The notes beneath the pieces were generated by a model. That model was given only the letters and a program-made list of their open reading frames with translations. It had not been told where the DNA came from and did not search any database. Positions 24,702 to 33,901 of a DNA stretch of 64,000 nt are shown here, one piece after another. The stretch lies in assembly GCA_023265395.1 (NCBI GenBank), contig JAHFTX010000008.1, positions 1-64,000 of the forward strand, in the 5' to 3' direction. Every line of letters begins with the position of its first letter. The first letter of the stretch is position 1. Source of the DNA: Thermoplasmata archaeon. GTDB lineage: Archaea > Thermoplasmatota > DTKX01 > JAHFTX01. The translations under genes and the position numbers were made by a program.

Positions 24702-26003
24702 ATGTACGTCGGTCCGGTCGAGGGTCTGCCAGCAGGATTGCGAGCTCTGCTCTTCGACCGGGAGGCAGTCATCCGCGCGGCCGAGCGCGCGGTCGTTCCC
24801 ATCATCGAAGCCGTGCGCCGTGAGGGCGACCTCGCGCTCTTGCGCCTGACCAAGGAATTCGACGGCGTCGAGCTGCAGGCGACGGACCTGGCGTTGGACC
24901 CTCGAGGCCTTGCCGACCCGACACCCGAGCTCCCCAAGATGGTGCTTGCCGCCACGGAGACCGCGATGACGCGAGTGATAGCCTATCACCGACGCCAATG
25001 GTCCGTGCGCCAGCTCGAAGCCGATGGTGCCACGGGGCGATGGACCGTTCCCGTCGATTCGGTGGGTCACTACGTCCCCGGCGGCCGTGCCGCCTATCCC
25101 TCCTCGGCAATCATGACTCTGGCCCCCTCGCTGGTCGCGGGCGTCAGAGAGCGGCACCTGTGCACGCCGCCGACCGCATCGGGCCGCGTGCACCCTCTGA
25201 CGCTATGGGTCGCACGGCGCATGGGCGTGACATCCCTCCACCTGGTCGGGGGCGCGCAGGCGATCGCCGCGATGGCGCTTGGGACGCCTTCGGTGGCTCG
25301 GGTCGACCGGATCGTCGGACCGGGTAACGCCTACGTGGTGGCGGCCAAGCGGGCGCTGCGCCACGAGGTCGAGAGTGACTCCTACAGCGGTCCTTCGGAG
25401 CTCCTCGTCATCGCCGATCACAGTGCGACCCCGCATGCTGCTGCCATCGCCGCCGACCTCATCGCCCAAGCAGAGCATGACCCCGCTGCCAGCGTGGTGC
25501 TGTTGACCGACAGCGAGGCCGTGCTCGACTCCGTCACCGCCCAGGTGCGGGAGCAGCTTGCGGATCTCCCGCAGGGGAAGACTGCCAGCGCAGCAATGGC
25601 CTCGGGCGGTGCGCTGCTGCTCTTGCCCGATCTCCCGTCGATGGTCGCTTGGGCGGAGCGTTTCGCGCCCGAGCATCTGAGCCTGCTGGTCGCCGCACCA
25701 GAGCACGTGCTCCCCCAGTTGCGCCACGCCGGCGCCATCTTCGTCGGCCCCGAATCGGCGGTCGCCTTGGGGGACTATGTTGCCGGGCCCAACCATGTCC
25801 TGCCGACCGGTGGCGCTGCAGCGCGGCACAGCGGGCTGTCGGTCGACTCCGTCAGCCGCTCCTTCTGCGTGGTGCGCATCGACGCTGCGACACTCTCGCA
25901 ACTGGGGCCCGTCGCAGTAACATTGGCGCGCCTGGAGGGACTCGAGGGCCATGCCCGATCCCTCGAGGTGCGGCTCCAATCCGTGCCGGAGCCGCGGAGA
26001 TGA
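24702..26003 (+). CDS. hisD: Histidinol dehydrogenase
   Basis: Zinc enzyme performing the last two oxidations, histidinol to histidine, with NAD. About 433 residues. Diagnostic motifs are GPGNAYVVAAKR, GPSELLVIAD, the LIAQAEHDP zinc-ligand segment (Q and H), an Asp in ALGDYVAGPNHVLPTGG and a C-terminal EGHARSLEVR His. Length is normal. Separated by 23 bases from hisG and overlapping hisC by four bases (ATGA). Confidence 0.96.
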   Translation: MYVGPVEGLPAGLRALLFDREAVIRAAERAVVPIIEAVRREGDLALLRLTKEFDGVELQATDLALDPRGLADPTPELPKMVLAATETAMTRVIAYHRRQWSVRQLEADGATGRWTVPVDSVGHYVPGGRAAYPSSAIMTLAPSLVAGVRERHLCTPPTASGRVHPLTLWVARRMGVTSLHLVGGAQAIAAMALGTPSVARVDRIVGPGNAYVVAAKRALRHEVESDSYSGPSELLVIADHSATPHAAAIAADLIAQAEHDPAASVVLLTDSEAVLDSVTAQVREQLADLPQGKTASAAMASGGALLLLPDLPSMVAWAERFAPEHLSLLVAAPEHVLPQLRHAGAIFVGPESAVALGDYVAGPNHVLPTGGAAARHSGLSVDSVSRSFCVVRIDAATLSQLGPVAVTLARLEGLEGHARSLEVRLQSVPEPRR

Positions 26004-27115
26004 GCGTCCCTCCCCTCGATGGCGCAGCCCTGGCATCAGCCCTAGCGCGCCCAGCGATTGTCGGGATGACCCCGCAGCGCTACCCCGACCCCTCGGGGCT
26101 GCGGCTGGATCTCAACACCAACCTCTTCGGGCCCAACCCGGCAGTGGCGCAGGTGGCCGCCGCACTGGCTGAGGGGCGGCTCGACCTCACCCAGTACCCC
26201 CAAAGCGATGCAGCTGGCCTGCGCAGCGCCTACGCGAAGCATCTCCACGTCGGGCCGGAGCAGCTCTGCTTCGGCAATGGGTCCGATGAGATGATCGACC
26301 TGCTGTTCAAGGCCTACGTCGATCCCACCGAGGTCGTCGCGTGGGCTGTCCCGACCTTCTCGATGTACCGGTTCTACGCCACGGTGGCTGGTGCCCGGGT
26401 CGTTGAAGCGTCGTTCGGTCCCTCCTTCAGCCTGCCCGAGGAGGAACTGCTGGCAGCCCGACCCAAGGTCCTGGTGCTGTGCAGTCCAAACAATCCGACC
26501 GGGAGCGCAGTCGCGACGTCGCAGGTGTACCGTTTGGCGACCCTGCTACGGGATCGCCCCACTGCCGAGGGCGGGCCGGGGTTGCTGGTGCTCGATGAGG
26601 CGTACGGAGAGTTCGGCGGTGCCCACCATGCCTCATCGATCGCCGCGCATCCCAACCTCGTGGTGCTGCGCACCCTGAGCAAGGCGATGGGCCTTGCCGG
26701 AGCGCGAATCGGGATGGCGATAGCCGATGGGGCGGTGATGGATCGAATCGCAGCGGTCAAGCCGCCCTTCAACCTCAACGAGGTCTCCATCGCGTTGGCC
26801 CATGCGGCCCTCGACCATCTCCCCTGGGTCGAACAGGTCGCCATGACCGTCGTTCAGGAACGCCAGTGGTTGGCGCAACAGTTGCAGTCCCGTGGGTATG
26901 TCGTCCACCCGAGCAGTGCCAACTTCCTCTTGGTGCGACCCCCCGGTGAGGTCGATGAGGTGGTGCGACGACTGGCCGCCGCAGGCCTCGTGGTGCGCCA
27001 CTTCCCCCACCAGCCGGCGCTCGCTGGTCACGTGCGGCTGACGGTGCCGCCGCGGGAGGTCGGGCAGCGTCTGCTTGCGGTGATCGACACGATGGGGGGG
27101 TCCGATGGCCGCTAG
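26000..27115 (+). CDS. hisC: Histidinol-phosphate aminotransferase
   Basis: PLP-dependent class I/II aminotransferase making histidinol phosphate from imidazole acetol phosphate and glutamate. About 371 residues. The N-terminal LDLNTNLFGPNP, central SPNNPTGS, VLDEAYGEF and the PLP lysine in RTLSKAMGLAGARIG are canonical. The frame is open far upstream, but the ATG overlapping the hisD stop gives the family N-terminus. Overlaps hisH by 11 bases, which suggests translational coupling. Confidence 0.95.
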   Translation: MSVPPLDGAALASALARPAIVGMTPQRYPDPSGLRLDLNTNLFGPNPAVAQVAAALAEGRLDLTQYPQSDAAGLRSAYAKHLHVGPEQLCFGNGSDEMIDLLFKAYVDPTEVVAWAVPTFSMYRFYATVAGARVVEASFGPSFSLPEEELLAARPKVLVLCSPNNPTGSAVATSQVYRLATLLRDRPTAEGGPGLLVLDEAYGEFGGAHHASSIAAHPNLVVLRTLSKAMGLAGARIGMAIADGAVMDRIAAVKPPFNLNEVSIALAHAALDHLPWVEQVAMTVVQERQWLAQQLQSRGYVVHPSSANFLLVRPPGEVDEVVRRLAAAGLVVRHFPHQPALAGHVRLTVPPREVGQRLLAVIDTMGGSDGR

Positions 27116-27791
27116 GGTGTCACCGCTCCGGGTGCATCTGTTCGACTACGGAGTCGGCAACATCCACAGCATCAGCAAGGCGCTGAGGGCGGTGGGTGCA
27201 CACGTGACGATTGTCAGCGATCCCGAGCGGTTGGTGGGCGCCCGCGCAATCGTTCTTCCCGGTGTCGGGGCCTTTGGTGCGGCGATCGATGCCCTGGCAC
27301 CGACCCCCCGACTCCGCAGCGCCCTGCGCCTGCGCCTCTTGAGCAGCACAGCCCCGCCGACCCTGGGTGTGTGCGTCGGGTTTCAGGTCCTGTGCCGCTC
27401 GTCAGAGGAATCGCGGGGCGCAGGCGTAGGAGTGTTCCCGACGGCCGTGCGACGACTGCGGCGGCCACCGGTGCCACACATGGGCTGGGCGCTGGTGACT
27501 CCTCGCAAGGGTCGGGGCATTGCGGCGCTGCGCTCCGCGCACCCCGCGCTGCGGACCCTCCCGTCCCCTCCTTATCTCTACTACGCACACAGCTATGGTC
27601 CCCGCGTAGACCGGTACACCCTGGCGCAGACGGTCCATGGCGTGCCCTTCGGAGCGATTGCCGCACGCGGCAGGGTCCTGGGCGTCCAGTTCCACCCTGA
27701 GAAATCCGCAGGGGTGGGCCTGGCGCTGTTGCGCGGCTGGGCGAAATGGGCGAGCGCCATCGTGCGCGGCGACCCAGGAGGGGAGCGATGA
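27105..27791 (+). CDS. hisH: Imidazole glycerol phosphate synthase, glutaminase subunit
   Basis: Class I glutamine amidotransferase that supplies ammonia to HisF. About 228 residues. FDYGVGNIHSISKAL near the start, VLPGVGAFG, nucleophile Cys in LGVCVGFQVL and the His/Glu pair in GVQFHPEKS are present. The nucleophile elbow GVCVG differs slightly from the common GICLG. The cyclase partner hisF is not in this window, so the operon is incomplete here. Confidence 0.94.
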   Translation: MAARVSPLRVHLFDYGVGNIHSISKALRAVGAHVTIVSDPERLVGARAIVLPGVGAFGAAIDALAPTPRLRSALRLRLLSSTAPPTLGVCVGFQVLCRSSEESRGAGVGVFPTAVRRLRRPPVPHMGWALVTPRKGRGIAALRSAHPALRTLPSPPYLYYAHSYGPRVDRYTLAQTVHGVPFGAIAARGRVLGVQFHPEKSAGVGLALLRGWAKWASAIVRGDPGGER

Positions 27792-28522
27792 AAGTCGTCC
27801 CGGCCGTCGACCTCCTCCATGGCCACTGCGTCCAGCTGCGCGGGGGCGATCCCTCGGCGATGCTCGTGGACCTGCCCGATGCGGAGGCCGCTCTGGCTCA
27901 CTGGATCGATGCGCGGGCGCCCGCCATCCACCTCGTCGACCTCGATGCGGCGTTCGGCGAGGCACCCCAACGCAGCCTCGTCGCCTGGCTGCTCCAACGT
28001 GCGGGAGCTGCCTTGGTGCCGGTCACGGTCGGCGGTGGGGTGCGCGACGACCTGATGGTGGCATCATTGTTGCAGGCGGGTGCCCAGCGGGTCATACTCG
28101 GAACCGCAGCGCTTTCCGACCTCCAGTGGTTCGGTTGGCTGAGTAGGCACCACCCAGATCGGCTGGTACTGGCCCTCGATCATCGCGGGGGCGAGGTCGT
28201 GACCCGTGGTTGGACCTCCCTCAGCGGCCATGCCGTTCTGGACGTCCTCGAGAAGACCGCCGACCTCCCCATCGCGGGGGTGCTGGTCACCGACGTCTCG
28301 GTCGAGGGCGGATTGGGCGGAATCGTCGAATCCCATGTCGCGCCCATCGCGACGGCTGCCAAGCGCATGGGGATACGGATGATCCACAGCGGGGGAATCT
28401 CCACGGTCGAAGACCTCGAGACCCTCGAGCGCTTGGGCGTCGACGAATCTGTCGTTGGCTCGGCGTTTTATACCGGGCGGCTCCCTGGGACACTCTGGGA
28501 GGAGGCACGATGGCGCGAGTAG
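27788..28522 (+). CDS. hisA: ProFAR isomerase
   Basis: Half-barrel-derived TIM barrel that isomerises ProFAR to PRFAR. About 244 residues. Starts MKVVPAVDLLHG; VHLVDLDAAFGEA (usually VDLDGA), TVGGGVRDD with a phosphate-binding loop, VTDVSVEGGLGG and MIHSGGIST are typical. The ATG at 27788 overlaps the hisH stop by four bases and follows GGAGGGGAG. Overlaps hisB by 13 bases. Confidence 0.94.
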   Translation: MKVVPAVDLLHGHCVQLRGGDPSAMLVDLPDAEAALAHWIDARAPAIHLVDLDAAFGEAPQRSLVAWLLQRAGAALVPVTVGGGVRDDLMVASLLQAGAQRVILGTAALSDLQWFGWLSRHHPDRLVLALDHRGGEVVTRGWTSLSGHAVLDVLEKTADLPIAGVLVTDVSVEGGLGGIVESHVAPIATAAKRMGIRMIHSGGISTVEDLETLERLGVDESVVGSAFYTGRLPGTLWEEARWRE

Positions 28523-29121
28523 GCTCGCATGCTCGGGGGAAGGTCCGACGTGCACCAGGATCGCTTTCGCGGCGTCGCGCGAAGTTGCAGCGCAAGACCC
28601 GTGAGACCCAGGTCGAGGCGAGTCTGGTCGTCGATGGCAGCGGTCGTTTTGAGGTCTCCATCCCCCAGGACCGTTTTTTGGCTCACATGACGGAGACCCT
28701 CGCCCGCTACGCCGGCTGGGATCTGGCCCTTCACGCGCAGGGGGACCTCGACCACCATCTGGTCGAGGATGTGGCCATCACGCTTGGGCGGGCGCTGCGC
28801 AGCGCCATCGGCACCGAAGCCCCAATCGTTCGCTTCGGCTCGGCCACCGTCCCCTTCGACGAGGCGTTGGTGGCCGCGCATGTCGATCTCGTCGACCGCG
28901 CCTACGCCGTGCTCGAGGTCCCCGATGAGCTGTACGAGCATTTCCTCCGCTCGCTGGCGTTCGAAGGCAAGTTCACCCTCCACACGCAACGCCTGCGGGG
29001 CACCAACAAGCACCATATCATCGAAGGGTCGATCAAGGCCACGGGTATGGCACTGCGTCAAGCGTCGGCGCTGCGTCCGACGGTGCTCTCGACCAAGGGC
29101 ACGGTGGCCAATCGAGCCTGA
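28510..29121 (+). CDS. hisB: Imidazoleglycerol-phosphate dehydratase
   Basis: Manganese-dependent dehydratase, monofunctional. About 203 residues. Metal-binding repeats HHLVEDVAITLGRAL and KHHIIEGSIKATGMAL identify it, with SIPQDRFLAHMTETL upstream. The first 30 or so residues are strongly basic and not typical; TTG 28585 would give a conventional N-terminus, but the ATG at 28510 has a GGGAGGAGG site just upstream and is preferred. Last gene of the operon here; hisF, hisI and hisE are not in the window. Confidence 0.92.
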   Translation: MARVGSHARGKVRRAPGSLSRRRAKLQRKTRETQVEASLVVDGSGRFEVSIPQDRFLAHMTETLARYAGWDLALHAQGDLDHHLVEDVAITLGRALRSAIGTEAPIVRFGSATVPFDEALVAAHVDLVDRAYAVLEVPDELYEHFLRSLAFEGKFTLHTQRLRGTNKHHIIEGSIKATGMALRQASALRPTVLSTKGTVANRA

Positions 29122-29124
29122 GTG

Positions 29125-30027
29125 TCAGCGGAAGGGCTGGCCCGTCAGCCGCTCGAAGAGGCTGATGTAGAGCGAGCTGGTCTGCGCCAACAGGTCCGGT
29201 GGGAGTGGCGGGATCGGCGGTTCCTTCTCTCCTCGCTCGCGCGCCGCGTAGAGCTGCCGATGGTACCCGCTGGCGCGATAGTGCCCCCGCACGAACTCCT
29301 TGGAGAGGTCCACGAGCTCACCGGCATCGAATCGGGCCTTGTCCCAGAAGCGGTCCTCGTCGGCGGTGCCGAAGGTGTCGATGACCATCAGCTGTCGCCG
29401 ACCATCCAGGGCAAACTCCTTCTTGCCATCGACATGGACCAGACCGCGGCTGCGGACCGAGTCGTTGATGACGTCATCGATGCGCAGCGCGGTCTCCCGG
29501 AGCGCACCGAACTCCTGGCGCGACAACCCCGAGATGGCGCGCGCCTCAGTCTCGTCGAGCAGCCGGTCGGTCGGTTCGAGCTTGGTCGTGACCTCGAAGT
29601 AGGGGTCGGGGAGCTCCGTTCCCAGCGCGGCAGGACCCCGCAGTCCAAGGGCCTTGGGGTCAATGACGCCCGATTCGATCCGGTCCAGGAAGGACCCCGC
29701 GACATAGTAGCGCACGATGACCTCCAGAGGGACCATCACGTTGGTCGCGCTCGCCCCCCGTTTGGCGACGTCTGGGTCGACCTCGACCTTGCGCACCCGC
29801 ATCGTGGTCGGGTCGGTCACGCGCAGGAAGTGGGTCGGTATGCCCTTGGCAGCGGTGCGCTCGAACCAGTGGGCCGAGGTCCGGCAGAGGGTCTCGCCCT
29901 TGTGCGGGATGAGCGAGGGGATGACCTTGTCGAAGACCGAGATCTGATCGGTGAACCGGAACTCCAGCTCCGCCCCAGCATCGTAGACCTCCTTGACTTT
30001 GCCCTTGCGCACTAGTGGCAATCCCAT
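29125..30027 (-). CDS. purC: SAICAR synthetase
   Basis: ATP-dependent ligation of aspartate to CAIR in purine synthesis. About 300 residues, resembling the longer (yeast ADE1-like) form. GKVKEVYDAG at the start, ISVFDKVIPSLIPHKGE, VPLEVIVRYYVAGSF, DKARFDAG and DLSKEFVRGHYR are conserved segments. The C-terminus (LYISLFERLTGQPF) also fits. Only three bases separate its stop from that of hisB on the opposite strand. It may share a transcript with the small membrane protein upstream (55-base gap). Confidence 0.94.
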   Translation of the reverse strand: MGLPLVRKGKVKEVYDAGAELEFRFTDQISVFDKVIPSLIPHKGETLCRTSAHWFERTAAKGIPTHFLRVTDPTTMRVRKVEVDPDVAKRGASATNVMVPLEVIVRYYVAGSFLDRIESGVIDPKALGLRGPAALGTELPDPYFEVTTKLEPTDRLLDETEARAISGLSRQEFGALRETALRIDDVINDSVRSRGLVHVDGKKEFALDGRRQLMVIDTFGTADEDRFWDKARFDAGELVDLSKEFVRGHYRASGYHRQLYAARERGEKEPPIPPLPPDLLAQTSSLYISLFERLTGQPFR

Positions 30028-30082
30028 CGCAGCGCTCTCAGCCGGCGAGGGGCAATCGGGGGGAAAAAGGTGGTGGCGACCC

Positions 30083-30553
30083 TCAGCGGACCCGCAGCTC
30101 GAGCTTCTTGTCGATGACGCGCTCCTCGTAGGAACGGCCCAGCCGGTAGGCCAGCCGCTCGAGCTCCTTGAGGTTGGCCATGAGCTCCTGCCGGCTATTG
30201 GTGTCGATCAGCCTCAGGAAAGTGTGCCGCGCCCAGAGCGCATCGCCCAGGAACCACCCACTGACCGCCATGGCGATGGGCATGGCACCTAGGAAGCAGA
30301 AGTCCCAGCGGCTCTTCTCGAGGGAGTCGAGGAAATCTGCGAGCTGACCCTCGTGGGGACGCCAGTCCGGATAGGAGATGAAGATGACTCGGGTGAAAAG
30401 GGCGATGATGAAGAGGGCTGTGAAGGCGCCGAAGAGCCCGCCGCTCCAGAGGAAGGTCTGGGTCCGGATGAAGTCGTTGTAGCTCGTCCGAAGCCGGCCG
30501 AAGTTGACCTTCTTCTTGCGGCCCCTACGCTTGCCAGAGGATTCGCTGGCCAT
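30083..30553 (-). CDS. Small two-span membrane protein of unknown function
   Basis: About 156 residues. A very basic N-terminus (GKRRGRKKKVNFGRLR) is followed by a hydrophobic span at about 36-58, a hydrophilic loop, and a second span at about 84-107. The C-terminal half (RHTFLRLIDTNSRQELMANL onward) looks helical, possibly coiled coil, and ends basic. The N-terminus is predicted cytoplasmic with both ends inside. No family is recognised. Upstream of purC on the same strand and downstream of valS. Confidence 0.7.
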   Translation of the reverse strand: MASESSGKRRGRKKKVNFGRLRTSYNDFIRTQTFLWSGGLFGAFTALFIIALFTRVIFISYPDWRPHEGQLADFLDSLEKSRWDFCFLGAMPIAMAVSGWFLGDALWARHTFLRLIDTNSRQELMANLKELERLAYRLGRSYEERVIDKKLELRVR

Positions 30554-30652
30554 CGTCGACCGACCCGCTCATAGGAGCGCATTACGGCGCAGCGCCCCAC
30601 CGGCCGTAAATGTTGGGGTGTGGGCGTTGGGAGGCCACCATCGCCCCATTGC

Positions 30653-33298
30653 CTACCCCGCACCATGCCAAAGGAGGATCTGGACGTCTGCCGCCTGCAG
30701 GACTTCGACTGCCTGGCCCCCTACCTCGGTGCGGCTGATTACCTGCACCATGTTCGGAGGGATATCGACCATCCTGCCCTCTTGAAGCGCCACGGTCAGG
30801 GGTTGGCCCTTGGCGATTTGCGCTGCAACGACCTCCAGCGGGAGGGCTTCGATGGCAGCGATGACTTCCTTGGCCGCCCCGCGGAATGCTGGACCCAGCA
30901 GCTTGTGGTCGGGTCGAAGCGCGATGGCGCGCTCGTCGACCGTCGCGACCGTCGCAGTGCGGAGCTGCGTGATGTTGGCGACATCGGTGAGGATCGCTAG
31001 GTCCACCAGTGGGGTGGCGGTCACGAGCTCCACCATCGCGATCGGGTCGCTGCGCTTGAGCTTGTGCTCGCTGCGCCAATGCCGGAGCGCGGCCAGCACG
31101 GCCTTGAGGCGCTCGCCCTGCTGGAGAGCAACCTCGTCGCGCAGTGGGGCCTTGGGCCAGGGGAGCCGGCCGACCGAGGGGGCCGCGTGGAACCGCCGGA
31201 AGTGGTTCTGGTAGACCTCCTCACACACGTGCGGAAGGAACACTGAGAGCGCCGCCAAGGTGCCAGTCCCGATGGTTGCGAGTGTATACTGCAGGGCAGG
31301 ATCGGGCGTACCGGTGGCCAACAGCGCCACTCGGGGCTTGATCGACTCGAGGTAGTGATCTGCAAACTCATGCCACAGGAACTGCTCGAGCTCCCGGATC
31401 GCCTGGTCGAAGCGGTACGCAGACAGCGCCTCGTCCGCGCGGTCGACGGCCTCACCGAATCGGTGCAGGACCCAGCGATCGAGGGCGCTCAGCTGGGCAG
31501 GTGGCGGCACGGCGCCGCGGTACCCCTCGAGCGCCTCCCCCGCATAGGAGAGCGCATTGTAAGCCTTCTGCACCAGCCGGCTACCGTGGACGACCACTTT
31601 CTCCTGGAACGCATGGTCGACCCCCAGGCTGCAGTTGGCCGCCCAGGTCCGGAAGGCATCGGCCCCGTGGCGTTCCACCAAGGGCACCGGGTCGACGACG
31701 TTTCCCTTCGAGGTGTGCATGGGGGTGCCATCAGGCGCCATGATGAACCCGGTGATCATGATCTGCTCCCAGGGTGGGGCATCGAAGAGTTGCACCGCGC
31801 GCAGCAGGGTGTAGAAGGCCCACGTCCGGATGATGTCGTGGGATTGGGGTCGCAGGCTCGTCGGCCACAAGCGCTCGAAGAGCGCACGGTCGCGTTCCCA
31901 GTAGGTGATGAACTCCGCGGTGATGCTGCTATCGACCCAGGTGTCGAAGACGTCCTTGCAGCCCTCGAGCGTCCCCCCGCAGGCAGGGCAGGCGGCCACG
32001 GGGGGAGCGTCGACCGTCGGGTCGACGTACAACTGCTCCTCGGTCGCCGGCACGACGTGCGCGCAACTGCTGCACTCCCACAGCGGGATGGCGGTGGCGA
32101 AATAGCGCTGGCGGCTGACGCACCAGTCCCAGGCGAGGCTGTCAGCCCAGTTCTCGAGCCGCACGCGCATTGTCGGCGGGAACCACTGGACCTTCGCCGC
32201 CACATCCTTGACGCGCTGCCGTAGGTCGGTCGAGCGGATGAACCATTGAGGCACTCGCAGGAACTCGACCGGGGTGCCACATCGCCAACAACAGCCGACG
32301 TTGCCCGTGGTGGGTCGCTGCTGGAGCAGCAGCCCGGCGCTCCGCAGCCGCTGCGTGGTCTGCTCCCGAGCGTGCAGGATGGTGGAGCCTTCGAGCTCGG
32401 GGCCAATCAGGGAGGTCATCTTGCCGTCGCGGTCGATGGGATCCTGCATGGGCAGACGATGACGTTGCAGCCATTCGAGGTCGACTCGGTCCCCAAAGGA
32501 GCAGACCATCACCGCGCCACTTCCGAAGGCAAGGTCCACGTCGGGATCCGCCAGGACGGGGACTTGCTTGCCGTACAGGGGCGTCGATACGGTCGTGCCG
32601 ACCAGCGAGGCACCTCGCGGGTCGTCGGGGTTGACCAGCACGGCCTGGCAGGCACAGATCAGTTCGGGGCGCGTGGTGGCGACCTCGAGGGTGCCCCCGT
32701 CGGTTCGCGCAAAGGGAATCGTACAGAGCTGGGTGCTGCGCTCCTCGTATTCGACATCGGCCGCCGCCAGTGCCGTGCCGCAATGGCCGCACCACGTCAC
32801 CGGGTGTTCCTTCTTGTAGACGTAGCCCTTGGCGAAGATCCGCAGGAAGGTCTTCTGCGTGATCGCACGGTACTGGGGACTGTCCGTTCGGTAGTACTGT
32901 GTCTCGTCCATGCTGTGGCCGAGCATCGTGAACTGGTCGATCATGCGCTGGATGTTCGAATCGGCGAACTCGGTGCACAAGCGGATGAGGGTCTGGCGGT
33001 CGGTGTCACGCTTGGAGACCTTGTGCTTCTTCTCGACCGCGACCTCGATCGGCATCCCGTTGACGTCGGCGCACAGCGGGAAGAGGACGTTGTCACCCTT
33101 GAGGCGGCGATGCCGCGCAACGAAATCGATCTGGGTGTACCCGGTGGCATGGCCCAGATGGAGTGCACCGCTGGCGTACCGCGGGGGGTTATCGATGGAG
33201 AATATCGGTGCCTTGGATCTGGGGTCGAAGTGGTGGACTCCCCACGTGCGCCATCTCTCCTGCCAGTGAGCTTCCCGTGCGCGATGGTCATAGGGCAC
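30653..33298 (-). CDS. valS: Valyl-tRNA synthetase
   Basis: Class Ia synthetase, about 881 residues from GTG 33298. HIGH motif is HLGH at residues 47-50; an editing (CP1) domain with VATTRPELI follows; a zinc-type Cys cluster (CWRCGTP and CPACGG) and the ValRS-typical SHDIIRTWAFYTLLRAVQLF are present. The C-terminal anticodon-binding helical domain is complete. The KMSKS site reads PMHTS before KGNVVDP, an unusual variant. The frame is open to 33601, but a TTTTATGG box at 33336-33344 and a GGGGG site upstream of GTG 33298 support the shorter, family-sized protein. Divergent from nuoA. Confidence 0.9.
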   Translation of the reverse strand: MPYDHRAREAHWQERWRTWGVHHFDPRSKAPIFSIDNPPRYASGALHLGHATGYTQIDFVARHRRLKGDNVLFPLCADVNGMPIEVAVEKKHKVSKRDTDRQTLIRLCTEFADSNIQRMIDQFTMLGHSMDETQYYRTDSPQYRAITQKTFLRIFAKGYVYKKEHPVTWCGHCGTALAAADVEYEERSTQLCTIPFARTDGGTLEVATTRPELICACQAVLVNPDDPRGASLVGTTVSTPLYGKQVPVLADPDVDLAFGSGAVMVCSFGDRVDLEWLQRHRLPMQDPIDRDGKMTSLIGPELEGSTILHAREQTTQRLRSAGLLLQQRPTTGNVGCCWRCGTPVEFLRVPQWFIRSTDLRQRVKDVAAKVQWFPPTMRVRLENWADSLAWDWCVSRQRYFATAIPLWECSSCAHVVPATEEQLYVDPTVDAPPVAACPACGGTLEGCKDVFDTWVDSSITAEFITYWERDRALFERLWPTSLRPQSHDIIRTWAFYTLLRAVQLFDAPPWEQIMITGFIMAPDGTPMHTSKGNVVDPVPLVERHGADAFRTWAANCSLGVDHAFQEKVVVHGSRLVQKAYNALSYAGEALEGYRGAVPPPAQLSALDRWVLHRFGEAVDRADEALSAYRFDQAIRELEQFLWHEFADHYLESIKPRVALLATGTPDPALQYTLATIGTGTLAALSVFLPHVCEEVYQNHFRRFHAAPSVGRLPWPKAPLRDEVALQQGERLKAVLAALRHWRSEHKLKRSDPIAMVELVTATPLVDLAILTDVANITQLRTATVATVDERAIALRPDHKLLGPAFRGAAKEVIAAIEALPLEVVAAQIAKGQPLTVALQEGRMVDIPPNMVQVISRTEVGGQAVEVLQAADVQILLWHGAG

Positions 33299-33335
33299 GC
33301 CTTCAACCCCCTGTTCGGTCCAGGGCGGAGTGCTC

Positions 33336-33344
33336 CATAAAACC
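33336..33344 (-). promoter_or_regulatory. TATA box of valS
   Basis: Minus-strand GGTTTTATGG; predicted transcription start near 33316, giving a short leader with a GGGGG ribosome binding site before GTG 33298. Confidence 0.4.
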
Positions 33345-33436
33345 ATTCGGACGCGCCGTGAATCGCTGCCGATCGCAGCCCCGCGAGTCCAGGAGCGCCA
33401 CGGAGCGACACGTTCGCATTCGCCGAGAGGCTGCGG

Positions 33437-33444
33437 TATATATA
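33437..33444 (+). promoter_or_regulatory. TATA box of the nuo operon
   Basis: TATATATA, 34 bases before the nuoA ATG at 33471. Strong match and near-leaderless spacing. Confidence 0.7.
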
Positions 33445-33470
33445 GGCCCCGTTCCATCCCACGGCCGTCC

Positions 33471-33890
33471 ATGGTACCGGCTGACCAGTATGTGGGCGTA
33501 GGCGTGCTCATCATCGTGGCGCTGTTGTTCCCGTTGGGCACCCTCTTCGCCACCCGCCTGTTCCGTCCCCGTCGCACGCCGGTGGGCGCGCGCCAGTTCA
33601 TGCTGGGGATCCACTATGCCGAGCGGACCGATGACCGCTACGCCGAAGATACCTACGAATGCGGCAACCCACTGATGACCGAGACCAGCGACATCGATTT
33701 CCACTTCCAGTATTACATGTACGCCATCATCTTCGTCGCTGCCGACGTGATGGCGATCTTCCTAATCCTGTGGGGCTTGGACTACCAGGAACTCTCAGAC
33801 TCGGCGCGAATGGCGATGCTCGGCTTCGTCGCCGTGTTGGTCATCGGGGTGCTCTACGCCCTGCGCAAGGAATCGATGGTGTGGATATAG
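33471..33890 (+). CDS. nuoA: NADH dehydrogenase-like complex I subunit A
   Basis: About 139 residues, three membrane spans. The conserved loop YECGNPL (usually YECG-P) and the following FHFQYYMYAIIFVAADVMAIFL are hallmarks of the NuoA/Ndh-3 subunit, which sits at the quinone-site junction of the membrane arm. ATG 33471 gives the expected first span. First gene of nuoA-B-C-D-H-I. Confidence 0.92.
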   Translation: MVPADQYVGVGVLIIVALLFPLGTLFATRLFRPRRTPVGARQFMLGIHYAERTDDRYAEDTYECGNPLMTETSDIDFHFQYYMYAIIFVAADVMAIFLILWGLDYQELSDSARMAMLGFVAVLVIGVLYALRKESMVWI

Positions 33891-33901
33891 GGAGGGTGCC
33901 G

